DNA from: CADCTM01 sp049671305
GTDB taxonomy: Bacteria; Cyanobacteriota; Cyanobacteriia; Cyanobacteriales; Coleofasciculaceae
Assembly (NCBI GenBank): GCA_049671305.1
Contig: JBATUR010000045.1
Coordinates: forward strand, 31,424 to 95,423
Length of the DNA stretch: 64,000 nt
Direction: 5' to 3'
Below, in pieces: positions 17,075 to 26,109 of the stretch (within the stretch, counting starts at the first letter, position 1; each line of letters opens with the position of its first letter). Under the pieces are notes generated by a model. It did not search any database. It saw nothing but the letters and a program-made list of their open reading frames with translations, and was not told where the DNA came from. The translations under genes and the position numbers were made by a program.

Positions 17075-17376
17075 AGTTTATTGTTATCCACACTGAAGCC
17101 CGAAAGGAGCTTGATGGTGCGATTTCTTATTATGAATCTCAAAAAGTAGGCTTGGGACTAGACTTATTGTCGGAAGTGGAAAAAGTTCTGCTGAAAATTC
17201 AGCAAAACCCTAATTTAGGAACCCCACACAAGATTGAAGGCATACGTCGTTATGCTATTCAACGCTTTCCCTATCTAATTTTTTATACGGAACTCGAAGA
17301 GGTGATTTGGATTATTGCGATCGCTCATAGTAAGCGTAAACCAAATTATTGGAAACAAAGAAATCTGGAAATTTAA
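17071..17376 (+). CDS. RelE/ParE superfamily toxin
   Basis: A 101-residue toxin with GTG start in a GTGA overlap with the antitoxin stop. The family pattern is clear: EARKELDGAISYYESQKVGLG near the N terminus, then GIRRYAIQRFPYLIFYTEL, and a C-terminal IAIAHSKRKPNYWKQR. Family members inhibit gyrase or cleave mRNA on the ribosome; which applies is not evident. The pair sits directly behind the NB-ARC gene. Confidence 0.88.
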   Translation: MKFIVIHTEARKELDGAISYYESQKVGLGLDLLSEVEKVLLKIQQNPNLGTPHKIEGIRRYAIQRFPYLIFYTELEEVIWIIAIAHSKRKPNYWKQRNLEI

Positions 17377-17383
17377 GATTTTA

Positions 17384-17680
17384 ATGCTTACCATAGACGT
17401 ACAATCAATTTTAAATTCAATTCCCCATCAAGTAAACTGGCAAGACATAATACAGTTTGAGCAACTTGATCAACGTGTCACCATCGCCAATGACCTTTGT
17501 GCCAATATTATTGGTGTAAATGAATCCTCTATCGAATGGTGTCCAAATGAAGAGCCACCAAGTCAGCAGGAAACCTTAGTTTGGTGGTGGGTTGTACGTC
17601 CTGACTTGGGCGCAGCTATAGCCATTGAAGCACCTCAAGAACTTAAAGAAATTATTAGTCAGTATATTTTGCGAAACTAA
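17384..17680 (+). CDS. Hypothetical protein behind toxin-antitoxin pair
   Basis: A 98-residue acidic protein from ATG 17384, seven bases behind the toxin stop, likely in the same transcript. It is Trp-rich in the middle (ETLVWWWVVRPDLG) and ends EIISQYILRN. No membrane segment. Family not recognised; small proteins of this kind are widespread in cyanobacteria. No link to the TA pair is proven. Confidence 0.65.
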   Translation: MLTIDVQSILNSIPHQVNWQDIIQFEQLDQRVTIANDLCANIIGVNESSIEWCPNEEPPSQQETLVWWWVVRPDLGAAIAIEAPQELKEIISQYILRN

Positions 17681-17710
17681 GGTTTTGACTAGCGATATTG
17701 TCAGCACTTC

Positions 17711-17743
17711 AGATCCCCGACTTCTTGAAGAAGTCGGGGATCT
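17711..17743. repeat. Perfect palindrome of a dispersed cyanobacterial repeat
   Basis: AGATCCCCGACTTCTT and AAGAAGTCGGGGATCT form a 16-bp perfect stem with a 1-base centre. It lies between convergent genes and may serve as a bidirectional terminator. A looser copy of its core (GACTTCTTGA / TCAAGAAGTC) is at 37166-37212. Confidence 0.8.
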
Positions 17744-17758
17744 CCCCTTTAAATATAC

Positions 17759-18832
17759 TTAAAGCAAATCTTTAAACTTCGGGTCACCGTCAAGCATCTT
17801 CACAACTTGCTTAATATCCTGAGTGCGGTCTTTTTTGACAATCAAAGTTACATTGCGATCGCGTACTACCACCACATCTTCTAACCCAATCGTCACAATC
17901 ACCTCATCCTCACCACTAGCATACAAAATTGCACCCTTGGTATCTAGCCCCAGATGAGTTGCTAATTCCACATTATCGGCATCTTTTTTCAGCAAACGTT
18001 CGATCGCATTCCAATCTCCCAAATCATCCCAACCAAATGATGCAGGTAAAACATAAGCCAGTTTTGTCTTCTCCATCAAGGCATAATCAATACTCTTTTT
18101 CTGTAGTGTTGAATACGCCGCTACGCCTTTTTCTTCTATAGGCTTGATAATTTCTGGGGCATAATTACGCAACTCATTTAAAACCACCCCAGCCTGAAAA
18201 ATAAAGATGCCACTATTCCAACAAAAGCGCCCTGTTTCAATAAATTTTTGTGCAGTTTCACGGTCAGGTTTTTCGGTAAACCGCGTCACTTGATAAACTG
18301 GCAATTCCCCAAAAGTCCCGGTTTGTTCACCTTGTTCAATATAACCATAACCCGTAGACGGAAAACTTGGAGTAATGCCCAGCGTCACAATTGAAGGTGT
18401 TGCTGCTGCCATTTGTGCCGCCGCCTCAATAGTAGCCTGAAACGCAGCCAAATCATCAATCCAAGGATCAGCCGGAAAAAAGCCCACAATGGCATCTTCC
18501 CCATAAACCTTAGCAATTTCCAGCGTTGCCCAAGCCAATGCTGGTGCCGTATCCCGTCCTTCCGGTTCCAAAAGTAAATTAGATTCTGGTAAATTAGGTA
18601 ATTGTTTGCGAACTCCCTCAGCCAGCAACTCAGAAGTCACAACCCAAACCTTTTCCAGATTACCAGCGGGGTTACTCAGTCGGTCAGCCGTTGCTTGCAA
18701 GAGACTCTTACCACTACCATCTAAGCTTAAAAACTGTTTTGGGTGCTGCTTGCGGCTTAGGGGCCAGAAACGTTCACCTTTACCACCAGCAAGAATCACA
18801 GGAATCAATGACTTATCCATTGCAACGGACAT
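17759..18832 (-). CDS. manC: Mannose-1-phosphate guanylyltransferase
   Basis: Makes GDP-mannose from mannose-1-phosphate and GTP for polysaccharide synthesis. The nucleotidyltransferase signature ILAGGKGERFWPLSR is at the N terminus, with HPKQFLSLDG next; the catalytic-domain segment FPADPWI and GYGYIEQG are present, and FTEKPDRETAQKFI and WNSGIFIF follow. At 357 residues it has only the guanylyltransferase part and no fused phosphomannose isomerase. ATG at 18832 or 18820 are both possible. It is divergent from the LCP gene. Confidence 0.9.
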   Translation of the reverse strand: MSVAMDKSLIPVILAGGKGERFWPLSRKQHPKQFLSLDGSGKSLLQATADRLSNPAGNLEKVWVVTSELLAEGVRKQLPNLPESNLLLEPEGRDTAPALAWATLEIAKVYGEDAIVGFFPADPWIDDLAAFQATIEAAAQMAAATPSIVTLGITPSFPSTGYGYIEQGEQTGTFGELPVYQVTRFTEKPDRETAQKFIETGRFCWNSGIFIFQAGVVLNELRNYAPEIIKPIEEKGVAAYSTLQKKSIDYALMEKTKLAYVLPASFGWDDLGDWNAIERLLKKDADNVELATHLGLDTKGAILYASGEDEVIVTIGLEDVVVVRDRNVTLIVKKDRTQDIKQVVKMLDGDPKFKDLL

Positions 18833-19007
18833 CCAGATATTTTCTGCTATATCCTAACTTTAACCTTTAGCAGAATAAGTTTTTTTTGACAACAAATTAA
18901 TTGATTTAAATTCTAGTTAATTATAAACAGCAAAAATTTAGTTAGTGGCGTTATAATCCTGCTTGAGATTTCAAAAAATTTAACTATATGCGATCGCCTA
19001 TAGTTAT

Positions 19008-20420
19008 GTGAGTGAGGTGGTGGTGAAAAAAGATTTCGTGCAGTCCAAAACGGGCTTAGGACATAAAGCTTCAAAAAAATCCAACGGTTCCCAAGCAAAT
19101 ATTGACGAACCTCCTAGCTTACCGCCTCATAATAGGAGTAAATCACCAAAACGCCACTATATGCGCTGGTTCTTCTGGAGTGCAGCTTTTGTCCTAACCG
19201 CTACGATTTCTGCCTCCCTAGGTGCAACTCTTGCCCTCCTGACGCCTTTATCGCCGTTTCTTGCCCCCATACAAGGATTAGGTGCCAAAAATAATTTGTG
19301 GAGTCGTGGTTTTCAATACAAAATCGCTCGACCAATTAACATTTTAGTTATGGGCATCGACCGAGTACCAAATGCCCCCAAAAATTCACGGGAAGTCTTT
19401 GCCGGTCGCAGTGATACAATGTTGCTCTTGCGGCTAGATCCTAGAGATAATACGGTAAAAATGCTCTCAATTCCACGGGATACACAAGTCGAGGTTCCCG
19501 GCGTTGGTGTCGATAAAATCAATGATGCTAATGTAGAAGGTGGTCCTGCAATGGCAGCACGGGTAGTTAGTCGTACTCTAAATGATGTGCCAATTGATCG
19601 CTATGTGCGAGTTACAACTGAGGCTTTTCGGGAATTGGTAGATATTGTCGGCGGCATTGATGTCTATGTACCCTACCCAATGCAATATGTTGATAATACT
19701 CAAAATCTGAACATTGATTTAGCACAAGGTTGGCAAACCTTAAACGGTGATCAAGCTGAACAATTTGCCCGCTTCCGAAAAGATCAATTTGGTGATATCG
19801 GTCGTGTACAGCGCCAGCAGACGCTACTCAAGGCACTACGACAACGTATCTCTAACCCAACTGTTTTGCCGCGTTTAGCCCAAGCCGTGCGGGTGATGCA
19901 ACAATATATTGATACCAATCTTAGTTTAGAAGAAATGTTAGCGCTGGTGGGATTTGGTCTTAAAATAGAACCAGAAAACTTTAAAATGGTCTTGTTGCCT
20001 GGTCGTTTTAGCACTCCTAATGAATCGGTGGCTAGCTACTGGATCATGGACTCTGCAGGCAAAGACCGTATAATCCGAGAGTATTTTCAACTAAACTCAA
20101 CCCTCACTTCATTAGAAGTAGAGAATGATTCAGCTACTCAGGTACGCATTGCTATTCAAAATTCTACGCAAAATCCTGAACTTGCTTATCGTATGGTTGA
20201 ATATTTAGCAGAAAAAAACTTTCATAATGTTTATGTTATCTCCGACTGGCCCGATCGCCTACGTCAAACTCAAATTATTGATCAGCAAGGTGACCAAAAA
20301 GCGGCGGGTATTCTCAAAAAAATATTGGGAGTCGGTAAAGTAGAAGCATCTTCTACTGGTGATCTTGATTCTGATGTAACAATTAGACTAGGTGAAGATT
20401 GGCTCAATAAACAATTTTAA
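19008..20420 (+). CDS. LytR-CpsA-Psr (LCP) family glycopolymer transferase
   Basis: LCP enzymes attach lipid-linked glycopolymers to the cell wall. The protein has a cytoplasmic N terminus (about 1-48), one membrane segment (WFFWSAAFVLTATISASLGA), then the LCP domain with GRSDTMLLLRLDP, MLSIPRDTQVEVPG and HARF-like segment EQFARFRKDQFGDIGRVQRQ. The C-terminal part from about 375 (VRIAIQNSTQN onward) matches the LytR_C domain. Start is GTG at 19008. Its stop overlaps the next gene by one base. Confidence 0.9.
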   Translation: MSEVVVKKDFVQSKTGLGHKASKKSNGSQANIDEPPSLPPHNRSKSPKRHYMRWFFWSAAFVLTATISASLGATLALLTPLSPFLAPIQGLGAKNNLWSRGFQYKIARPINILVMGIDRVPNAPKNSREVFAGRSDTMLLLRLDPRDNTVKMLSIPRDTQVEVPGVGVDKINDANVEGGPAMAARVVSRTLNDVPIDRYVRVTTEAFRELVDIVGGIDVYVPYPMQYVDNTQNLNIDLAQGWQTLNGDQAEQFARFRKDQFGDIGRVQRQQTLLKALRQRISNPTVLPRLAQAVRVMQQYIDTNLSLEEMLALVGFGLKIEPENFKMVLLPGRFSTPNESVASYWIMDSAGKDRIIREYFQLNSTLTSLEVENDSATQVRIAIQNSTQNPELAYRMVEYLAEKNFHNVYVISDWPDRLRQTQIIDQQGDQKAAGILKKILGVGKVEASSTGDLDSDVTIRLGEDWLNKQF

Positions 20421-21049
20421 TGATGAATTCTTTTGTTAAAAAGCCAGCGAAAGTTCCCAACTTCTGGAGTGACACCTTGAAAATAATGCAAGAAACCTCA
20501 AAAAGCAGCCAGCTATTTGTCACAAATCAAAGCACAATTTGGCAATGGCATAATTTTCGTCCGTTGCTAAGAGTAGTTTTGGCGATTATTTTGGCTTGCT
20601 TGTGGATTATCTTAACAGCTCGTCCTGTTTATGCTCAAGATAGTGCAATTAATTACACAAATACCGATTTAACCAATCGTGATTTTTCCCACAGCAATTT
20701 AGTCGGTGGCACTTTTGTCTCGGCAGAAATGCGGGGTACAAATTTCCAAGGCTCTGACCTAACTAGCGCTATCCTAACTAAAAGTACAATGTTGGGCGCA
20801 AATCTGGCTGATGCCAACTTGACGGCGGCGCTGATAGACCGTGTAACCTTGGATAAAGCTAATCTGACTAATGCCAATTTGACTGATGCCATCTTGACAA
20901 GCAGCCGCTTTTATGAAGCTGACATCACGGGGGCTGATTTTAGCAATGCCATTATTGATCGCTATCAGGTTTCACTTTTGTGTAAACGTGCCAGTGGCGT
21001 TAATTCAACCACGGGCGTCGAGACGCGAGAAAGTTTAGGCTGCCGCTAA
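20420..21049 (+). CDS. Exported pentapeptide-repeat protein
   Basis: A 209-residue protein. Residues about 49-74 form a hydrophobic signal segment ending in TARPVYAQD, so the mature part lies in the periplasm or thylakoid lumen. It is followed by A(D/N)LXX pentapeptide repeats over about 100 residues (ANLADANL, ANLTNANLTDAIL) forming a right-handed beta-helix, and a Cys-containing tail LLCKRAS...SLGCR seen in lumenal pentapeptide proteins. Its start codon shares one base with the LCP stop (TAATG). The 3' end overlaps the convergent SGNH gene by 15 bases. Confidence 0.85.
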   Translation: MMNSFVKKPAKVPNFWSDTLKIMQETSKSSQLFVTNQSTIWQWHNFRPLLRVVLAIILACLWIILTARPVYAQDSAINYTNTDLTNRDFSHSNLVGGTFVSAEMRGTNFQGSDLTSAILTKSTMLGANLADANLTAALIDRVTLDKANLTNANLTDAILTSSRFYEADITGADFSNAIIDRYQVSLLCKRASGVNSTTGVETRESLGCR

Positions 21050-21751
21050 ATTGGTGTTAGATAGTTGTTTCAAAGCTTCCCAGTTCAAGACATCTTGCAA
21101 TAATGCCTGATATCCAGCAACATTAGGATGCAACCCATCTTGACACAGATGTTGGTTGCACCAATCATTACCCCGCGAAATCCAGCTATCAAATACGTCT
21201 AAATAGGGAATTTGTCGCTTTTGGCAGGCAAGGCGGGTTGCTTCTTTATAACGGTATTGGTCGGCGTGGTTATAGTAAAAACAATCCAGAAATGGCATAC
21301 TAGCTTCATTAACTGGAACCATGCCGACAAAAAAAACCGGACACAAGCGCTGTGCTTGGTCTAATAAATTTGCTAGTTCTGGTGAGAATGTCTCAAAATC
21401 TGTATAATTTTTGCCATCAGGGCGTCCCAAACGAGCTGAATCATTGACGCCAACAGAGAGGATAATAGCATCAGGGACGCGATTTTTGAGCTCACCGCGA
21501 TGGCGAAATTCTTGCTCAACACGTTGCTGGACTTGCTTTACACCGTCGCCTCTCACGCCTAAATTATAAAGTACATGACCAGGACTATCTGGATGCATCC
21601 ACTGGCGTCGCAGTCTCTCTACCCAACCGCCGCCTTCTGGGTCACCAAATCCATAAATCAGACTATCTCCCAATACTACCAGCTTTAGGGGCGATAGTTG
21701 GTTTTGATGAAATGACTGTAAGCTTGGAGCAACAAGTGTTTGCATAGACAA
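21035..21751 (-). CDS. SGNH/GDSL-family hydrolase
   Basis: Predicted esterase or lipase of the SGNH fold. Block I is VVLGDSLIYGFG (catalytic Ser), block II Gly is in NLGVRGDG, block III Asn in ILSVGVNDSARLG, and block V DGLHPNVAGYQAL supplies Asp and His. It is 238 residues with no signal peptide, so probably cytoplasmic. ATG at 21751 is used; another is two codons downstream. The substrate is unknown. Confidence 0.88.
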   Translation of the reverse strand: MSMQTLVAPSLQSFHQNQLSPLKLVVLGDSLIYGFGDPEGGGWVERLRRQWMHPDSPGHVLYNLGVRGDGVKQVQQRVEQEFRHRGELKNRVPDAIILSVGVNDSARLGRPDGKNYTDFETFSPELANLLDQAQRLCPVFFVGMVPVNEASMPFLDCFYYNHADQYRYKEATRLACQKRQIPYLDVFDSWISRGNDWCNQHLCQDGLHPNVAGYQALLQDVLNWEALKQLSNTNLAAA

Positions 21752-22069
21752 CAGTACCGGATCAGTTAATTGTTAACAGCTCGAAACATACGCACAGATT
21801 TTACATCATGGTAGATCATTATGGGCATTATAAGTATATTTGCTGATCTAATCATGGCGGCATCAAGGGTTGAAGTGCCAGATGAGATGGGCTAGACCAG
21901 ATAAATTGTAGCCTTATGTTCAATATTGGCATCTCTTTTTGCTGATCAATTCAAAAGCTCAGTAACTTCATCAACTCTTTAGATGCCGTCTGCTAAACTA
22001 AAAATACCTATAGCTGTCACCAAATGACTAAAGCTTTAGGTAATTCCACACAAACACCTAAAACGACTT
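21752..22069. other. Divergent intergenic region with upstream mini-ORF
   Basis: Spacer between the SGNH gene and rpoZ, expected to hold both promoters. A 23-codon frame (ATG 22024 to TGA 22095, begins MTKALGNSTQTPKTTY) runs into the rpoZ start in another frame. No other gene is evident. Confidence 0.4.
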
Positions 22070-22300
22070 ATGCTGCACAAGCGTTATCAATTTGATTCTA
22101 GCCAGATTATGCTCCGCGCCGAGGAGCTAGTTAGTGCAGCGTCTAATCGCTATCGGATTACAGTACAAGTAGCAAACCGTGCCAAGCGTCGTCGTTATGA
22201 AGATTTTGAAAATATTGATGATCCGATGATGAAACCGGTATTACGGGCAATCATTGAAATGTCGGATGAATTAACCCAACCAGAAATTATTGGTGATTAA
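22070..22300 (+). CDS. rpoZ: DNA-directed RNA polymerase omega subunit
   Basis: Small polymerase subunit that stabilises beta-prime. The 76-residue sequence has the cyanobacterial omega core AASNRYRITVQVANRAKRRR and the highly conserved C terminus IIEMSDELTQPEIIGD. Start is ATG 22070 (MLHKRYQFDSSQ). Its TAA overlaps the ATG of the next gene by one base. Confidence 0.93.
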   Translation: MLHKRYQFDSSQIMLRAEELVSAASNRYRITVQVANRAKRRRYEDFENIDDPMMKPVLRAIIEMSDELTQPEIIGD

Positions 22301-22944
22301 TGGCTATCGCTGCTGGTAGAAATATGGCGATCGCCTTTAAACTAATCAAAGTGATCAAAAAAAGCTTACGCCAACCAATGCCCTTAATCTTATTGGCGTT
22401 GACTAGTGTTTGTCTTTTGGGAACAGATGTTAGATCAGATTTAGTGGGCACACAACCAGCAATTGCCCAAATTTTTACATCATCGGATGCCTGGCGCCAA
22501 GTTTATCAACTACTGCCGAATTTCCCCAAAGAAAATCAGTATGTGAACCAAGAAACGGGCAAGATAGATGAAAATAATACCTTAGCCAGTCGCTTAATTC
22601 GCTATCATGTTTTTGTGAAAAGTCGTCCGCCTGGTTATCGGATGGATTGGAAACTAACTTTGGCTGATTACTTGGGTGTAAATCAGTACTTGGTAGAATC
22701 TCAGTATCCGGGTAGTACTACTTTACGGACAAATCCGATGGAAAGCGATCGCGCCGTCATTAATAAGCTGACTCGTAAACAGCGAGATGACTTAGTTAAT
22801 GTCTTAGCCAGCATCTTCAACACTAACCCACCAGAAGCAACAACAACAAAACCAGTTACCACGCCACCGCCAGCAAAACCACCCATTCCCAACAATACAA
22901 GACCAAAGTTACCACAACCTGGGGCTGCTGAATTATTGCGTTAA
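22300..22944 (+). CDS. Hypothetical exported or membrane-anchored protein
   Basis: A 214-residue protein starting in a one-base overlap with rpoZ; ATG 22324 is an alternative start. A hydrophobic segment (PLILLALTSVCLLGTDV) ends near QPAIAQI, a plausible signal cleavage region, so the rest is outside the cytoplasm. The central domain (about 65-165) is rich in conserved-looking Arg/Tyr (LIRYHVFVKSRPPGYRMDWK), and the C terminus is a Pro/Thr-rich tail. Family not recognised. Cotranscription with rpoZ is likely. Confidence 0.7.
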   Translation: MAIAAGRNMAIAFKLIKVIKKSLRQPMPLILLALTSVCLLGTDVRSDLVGTQPAIAQIFTSSDAWRQVYQLLPNFPKENQYVNQETGKIDENNTLASRLIRYHVFVKSRPPGYRMDWKLTLADYLGVNQYLVESQYPGSTTLRTNPMESDRAVINKLTRKQRDDLVNVLASIFNTNPPEATTTKPVTTPPPAKPPIPNNTRPKLPQPGAAELLR

Positions 22945-22991
22945 CATCCAGACATCAAGATTATTCTAGAGATCAATTCTCAACAATCTTA

Positions 22992-23357
22992 ATGGAACGT
23001 TTAATCAAACAAGGTGCAGGTTGGCGTCTGGGATGGAACCCGGAAGCGGTAGAATATCATGGTTTAGTTGGTGGAGATGATTGGGCGATCGAGCTTTCTG
23101 GGGCAGAGTTGGAAGATTTTTGCCGTTTATTGATGCAATTATCTCAAACCATGAGCCAAATGGCAAGTGAGTTGATGGATGAAGAGAAAATTGCTTGTGA
23201 AGCGGAAAGCAACCTACTTTGGATGGAAGTAGAAGGACTACCATCAGCTTATAGCCTGAGTTTTATTTTAAATACAGGGCGACGCTGTGAGGGAAGTTGG
23301 CATCAAGAGGCGGTTTCTGGTTTAGTGCAAGCGGCGGCATCGCTCAAAGTATTTTAG
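22992..23357 (+). CDS. DUF1818 family protein
   Basis: A 121-residue cyanobacterial/plastid-lineage protein of unknown function. Recognisable segments are GAGWRLGWNP, LVGGDDWAIELSGAEL and NTGRRCEGSWHQEAVSGLV near the C terminus. No signal peptide or membrane segment. It precedes the tRNA-Pro gene by 47 bases. Confidence 0.85.
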   Translation: MERLIKQGAGWRLGWNPEAVEYHGLVGGDDWAIELSGAELEDFCRLLMQLSQTMSQMASELMDEEKIACEAESNLLWMEVEGLPSAYSLSFILNTGRRCEGSWHQEAVSGLVQAAASLKVF

Positions 23358-23404
23358 ATAGTTTTGTGGTTATCAAATGTTATGATATACTAGATAAGCT
23401 TATT

Positions 23405-23478
23405 CGGGGCGTAGCGCAGCTTGGTAGCGCACCACTTTGGGGTAGTGGGGGTCGTGGGTTCAAATCCCGCCGCTCCGA
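23405..23478 (+). tRNA. tRNA-Pro (anticodon GGG)
   Basis: 74 bases fold as a tRNA: acceptor CGGGGCG pairs with CGCTCCG (one G-U) plus discriminator A; D arm GCGC/GCGC; anticodon stem CCACT/AGTGG with 7-base loop TTGGGGT, giving anticodon GGG at 23439-23441; T arm GTGGG TTCAAAT CCCGC. CCA is not encoded. Confidence 0.95.
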
Positions 23479-23693
23479 TTGAAAAAAAATTAAAGTTATA
23501 CATCCCTAAATTTTTGCTTAAGATGGCAAATTGTCATATTAAGATTTAATCTTAAAGTTACTACGGTTTATGAGCAGCAAGGCAATCGTTAATTTCCGCT
23601 TGCTAATCACACTGACGCCATACAAAAAACATGACAGCGCTACAGCTAACTGCTAAAGTGCGATCAGATTAGTTGTATCTTTGAAGACGAGCA

Positions 23694-25598
23694 ATGCTAA
23701 AGCGTCTAACCAGTCGCCCTGTTCTTATTGCAGCAGTGATTATCGGCTTTATTGCTCTTGCACCAATCATTGTACTCTTTCCCAAGCCGCCAATCGTGAC
23801 CTCTGCTCCTGGGTTGCTAACTGATCCCTTTTTGCAACTGCCGACACAAACATCAGTGCGAGTGGTTTGGTTTACCGAATTTGCAGGCACTAAACATAGC
23901 GTAGCTTATGGACAGGGGCTGACACAAAAAGTGTCCGCGACCAGCATCAAACTAACACGCATACGTGAAGACCAAAATTCCTCAGTTGGCAAACAAATTA
24001 AAGACGCCCAAATCTACAAAAAGCCCACAAAACGGGACATTTGGCGTCATGAAGCAATTATCAGTAAATTAACAGCAGGGCAACGGGTTCCCTACCAAGT
24101 TACAAGTATACGGGAAGATGGGCAAACTCTCAGTAGTCAGCAATTTACCTTAACATCTGCACCGAAACAACAAGTACCCCTCAAAATCTTACTAACTTCA
24201 GACCATCAATTAATGCCGATGACAGCAGCAAACCTGCAAAAGGTAGACAAAACAATCGGCAAAGTTGATGCAATCTTTATGGCTGGAGACTTAGTTAATA
24301 TACCTGATCGTGCCTCAGAATGGTTTGATGATAATCGAGGCGGCGCTTTTTTTCCTGTCCTCCAAGGACGTGCCAATTATCAACTAGAACGAGAAGGAAT
24401 TAAAACGACATATAAAGGCGCTTCCTTAATTCAATATGCTCCTTTATTTACAGCTACCGGCAACCATGAAGTAATGGGGCGTTTTTCAATGGAAAGCAGT
24501 TTAAATGACCAATTCAACGACGCTTATCCCCGCATAGCTGCCCAGGCAATTTACAAAAAAAATGCCAAAAAATTGAATAGTAAAAATAATGCCAAATTTC
24601 GAGAAAATTGGTTAACAAATAATTCCTTTAATACCGATACATACAACGAAATATTTACCCAACCGCAAGGGAAGAATTATTATGCCATAACTTTTGGCGA
24701 TATTCGCTTAGTAGTTTTGTATGCCACAAATATTTGGAGAACACCCAGTTTAGATGTAGAAGCAAGAGGCAGATATCGTGAACGCAAGCTTGACTTAAAT
24801 AACCCTGTAAAATGGGGTTATGGACAGCATATATTTGAACCTATAGCCAAAGGAAGCGAGCAGTATCAATGGTTACAGACAGAACTAAATAGTTCGCAGT
24901 TCAAACAAGCTAAGTATAAAATCGTGATGTTTCACCATCCGCCCCATACTTTAGGTGACAATATTGTACCAGCTTATACTAATCCCATTCAGCGAATTAA
25001 TCGAGATAAAAAAAGAAAAATTAACTCAGTAAGTTATAGATATCCCAAAGCAAATGATTATCTAACTCGTGACGTTGTGCCACTTTTGGAAAAATCTGGA
25101 GTACAAATGGTATTTTATGGACATTCCCATCTATGGAATCGCTTTCAATCAGCTAATGGCACACACTTTTTAGAATCTTCTAATGTGGGCAATACTTATG
25201 GTGCATATATTGGTAATAAAAAGCGTCCTATACCAACTGGTTATGGCGTAGATTATAGCGCCGTCGGTGATCCTAATGGGTTGAAACCGGTGATGCCAAC
25301 AATTGCACCGTTAATGGGTGAAAATCAGCAAACATTACCCTATATAGCTAGTAATGATATTACGACTTTTAGTATTTTAGACACAGCGACGGGTATGGTA
25401 AGTAGCTATCGATTTGATACACGAGTACCTAATTCGGATGTAGTCAAATTTGATGAGTTTAGAATTGCTCAACCGCTGAATTTAGAACCCAAAACCAATA
25501 ATCTAGTAGCACTTGTGATGATTTCACTTATTGTGGCAACTATCTTGATATCTGCTTGGTTAGTTGGCAATCAAGTTAATATTTTCACGAAAATGTAG
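23694..25598 (+). CDS. Membrane-anchored calcineurin-like metallophosphatase
   Basis: A 634-residue metallophosphoesterase with a purple-acid-phosphatase-like N-terminal beta domain (about 40-165, TSVRVVWFTEF). The metal-site motifs are in order: LLTSDHQ, FMAGDLVN, ATGNHEVMG, VMFHHPPHT and FYGHSHLW. The first metal motif reads SDHQ where D-x-H is expected, so it is intact. A hydrophobic N-terminal segment (VLIAAVIIGFIALAPIIVLF) and a C-terminal one (LVALVMISLIVATILISAW) anchor it, with the catalytic domain probably outside the cytoplasm. Substrate unknown. Confidence 0.88.
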   Translation: MLKRLTSRPVLIAAVIIGFIALAPIIVLFPKPPIVTSAPGLLTDPFLQLPTQTSVRVVWFTEFAGTKHSVAYGQGLTQKVSATSIKLTRIREDQNSSVGKQIKDAQIYKKPTKRDIWRHEAIISKLTAGQRVPYQVTSIREDGQTLSSQQFTLTSAPKQQVPLKILLTSDHQLMPMTAANLQKVDKTIGKVDAIFMAGDLVNIPDRASEWFDDNRGGAFFPVLQGRANYQLEREGIKTTYKGASLIQYAPLFTATGNHEVMGRFSMESSLNDQFNDAYPRIAAQAIYKKNAKKLNSKNNAKFRENWLTNNSFNTDTYNEIFTQPQGKNYYAITFGDIRLVVLYATNIWRTPSLDVEARGRYRERKLDLNNPVKWGYGQHIFEPIAKGSEQYQWLQTELNSSQFKQAKYKIVMFHHPPHTLGDNIVPAYTNPIQRINRDKKRKINSVSYRYPKANDYLTRDVVPLLEKSGVQMVFYGHSHLWNRFQSANGTHFLESSNVGNTYGAYIGNKKRPIPTGYGVDYSAVGDPNGLKPVMPTIAPLMGENQQTLPYIASNDITTFSILDTATGMVSSYRFDTRVPNSDVVKFDEFRIAQPLNLEPKTNNLVALVMISLIVATILISAWLVGNQVNIFTKM

Positions 25599-25848
25599 CA
25601 GCAAAGCCTGTAGCTTCAAAAGTATGATTAGTTAGCATTAGTTGATTAAAATTTATTGCAAAAGCTTACATTAAGTATATTCTTTCACGAGATATTAAAG
25701 AGCAATTCCTTATCTGGTAAGGGTTCCAGTACTTTTTCTTACTATTGAAAACTCATACTTCATAGGGAATAAGTAATTAGATAGACGTGGAAGCACTGAT
25801 ATTTTGCTTTACTGAGAGTAGAGATTAAGTAGTTCGGGAGCATTAAAA

Positions 25849-26022
25849 ATGTCAGATAATAAAGATATAGGCTCCATAATTAGATCCGCTGCCGGAAACA
25901 TCTTTTTTGCTTTTTTAACCATTCTTGGTGTCGCTTTCCTTTCTGGCATCCCTGTAGGCAAGGCAGCTCGCGAATTCTCAGACACAATGTTCCCCCCAAA
26001 TAACAGCGTGCAATACAAGTAA
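25849..26022 (+). CDS. Small membrane protein (57 residues)
   Basis: ATG 25849 has GGGAG eight bases upstream. The product starts MSDNKDIGSIIRSAAG, has one membrane segment (NIFFAFLTILGVAFLSGIPV) and a short polar tail ending NSVQYK. A strong terminator follows 60 bases behind the stop, so it is probably a single-gene transcript. Family not recognised. The 250 bases upstream hold no other gene that I can see. Confidence 0.65.
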   Translation: MSDNKDIGSIIRSAAGNIFFAFLTILGVAFLSGIPVGKAAREFSDTMFPPNNSVQYK

Positions 26023-26083
26023 TAATTATCTCTACAGGGAACAATCTTTTTACAGTGCATCTTACTCCCATCATCAGGATGTC

Positions 26084-26109
26084 CCCGCTCAAAATTGAGC
26101 GGGTTTTTT
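26084..26109 (+). terminator. Rho-independent terminator
   Basis: CCCGCTCAA and TTGAGCGGG form a 9-bp stem around AA, followed by TTTTTT. It ends the transcript of the 57-residue membrane protein. Confidence 0.85.
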
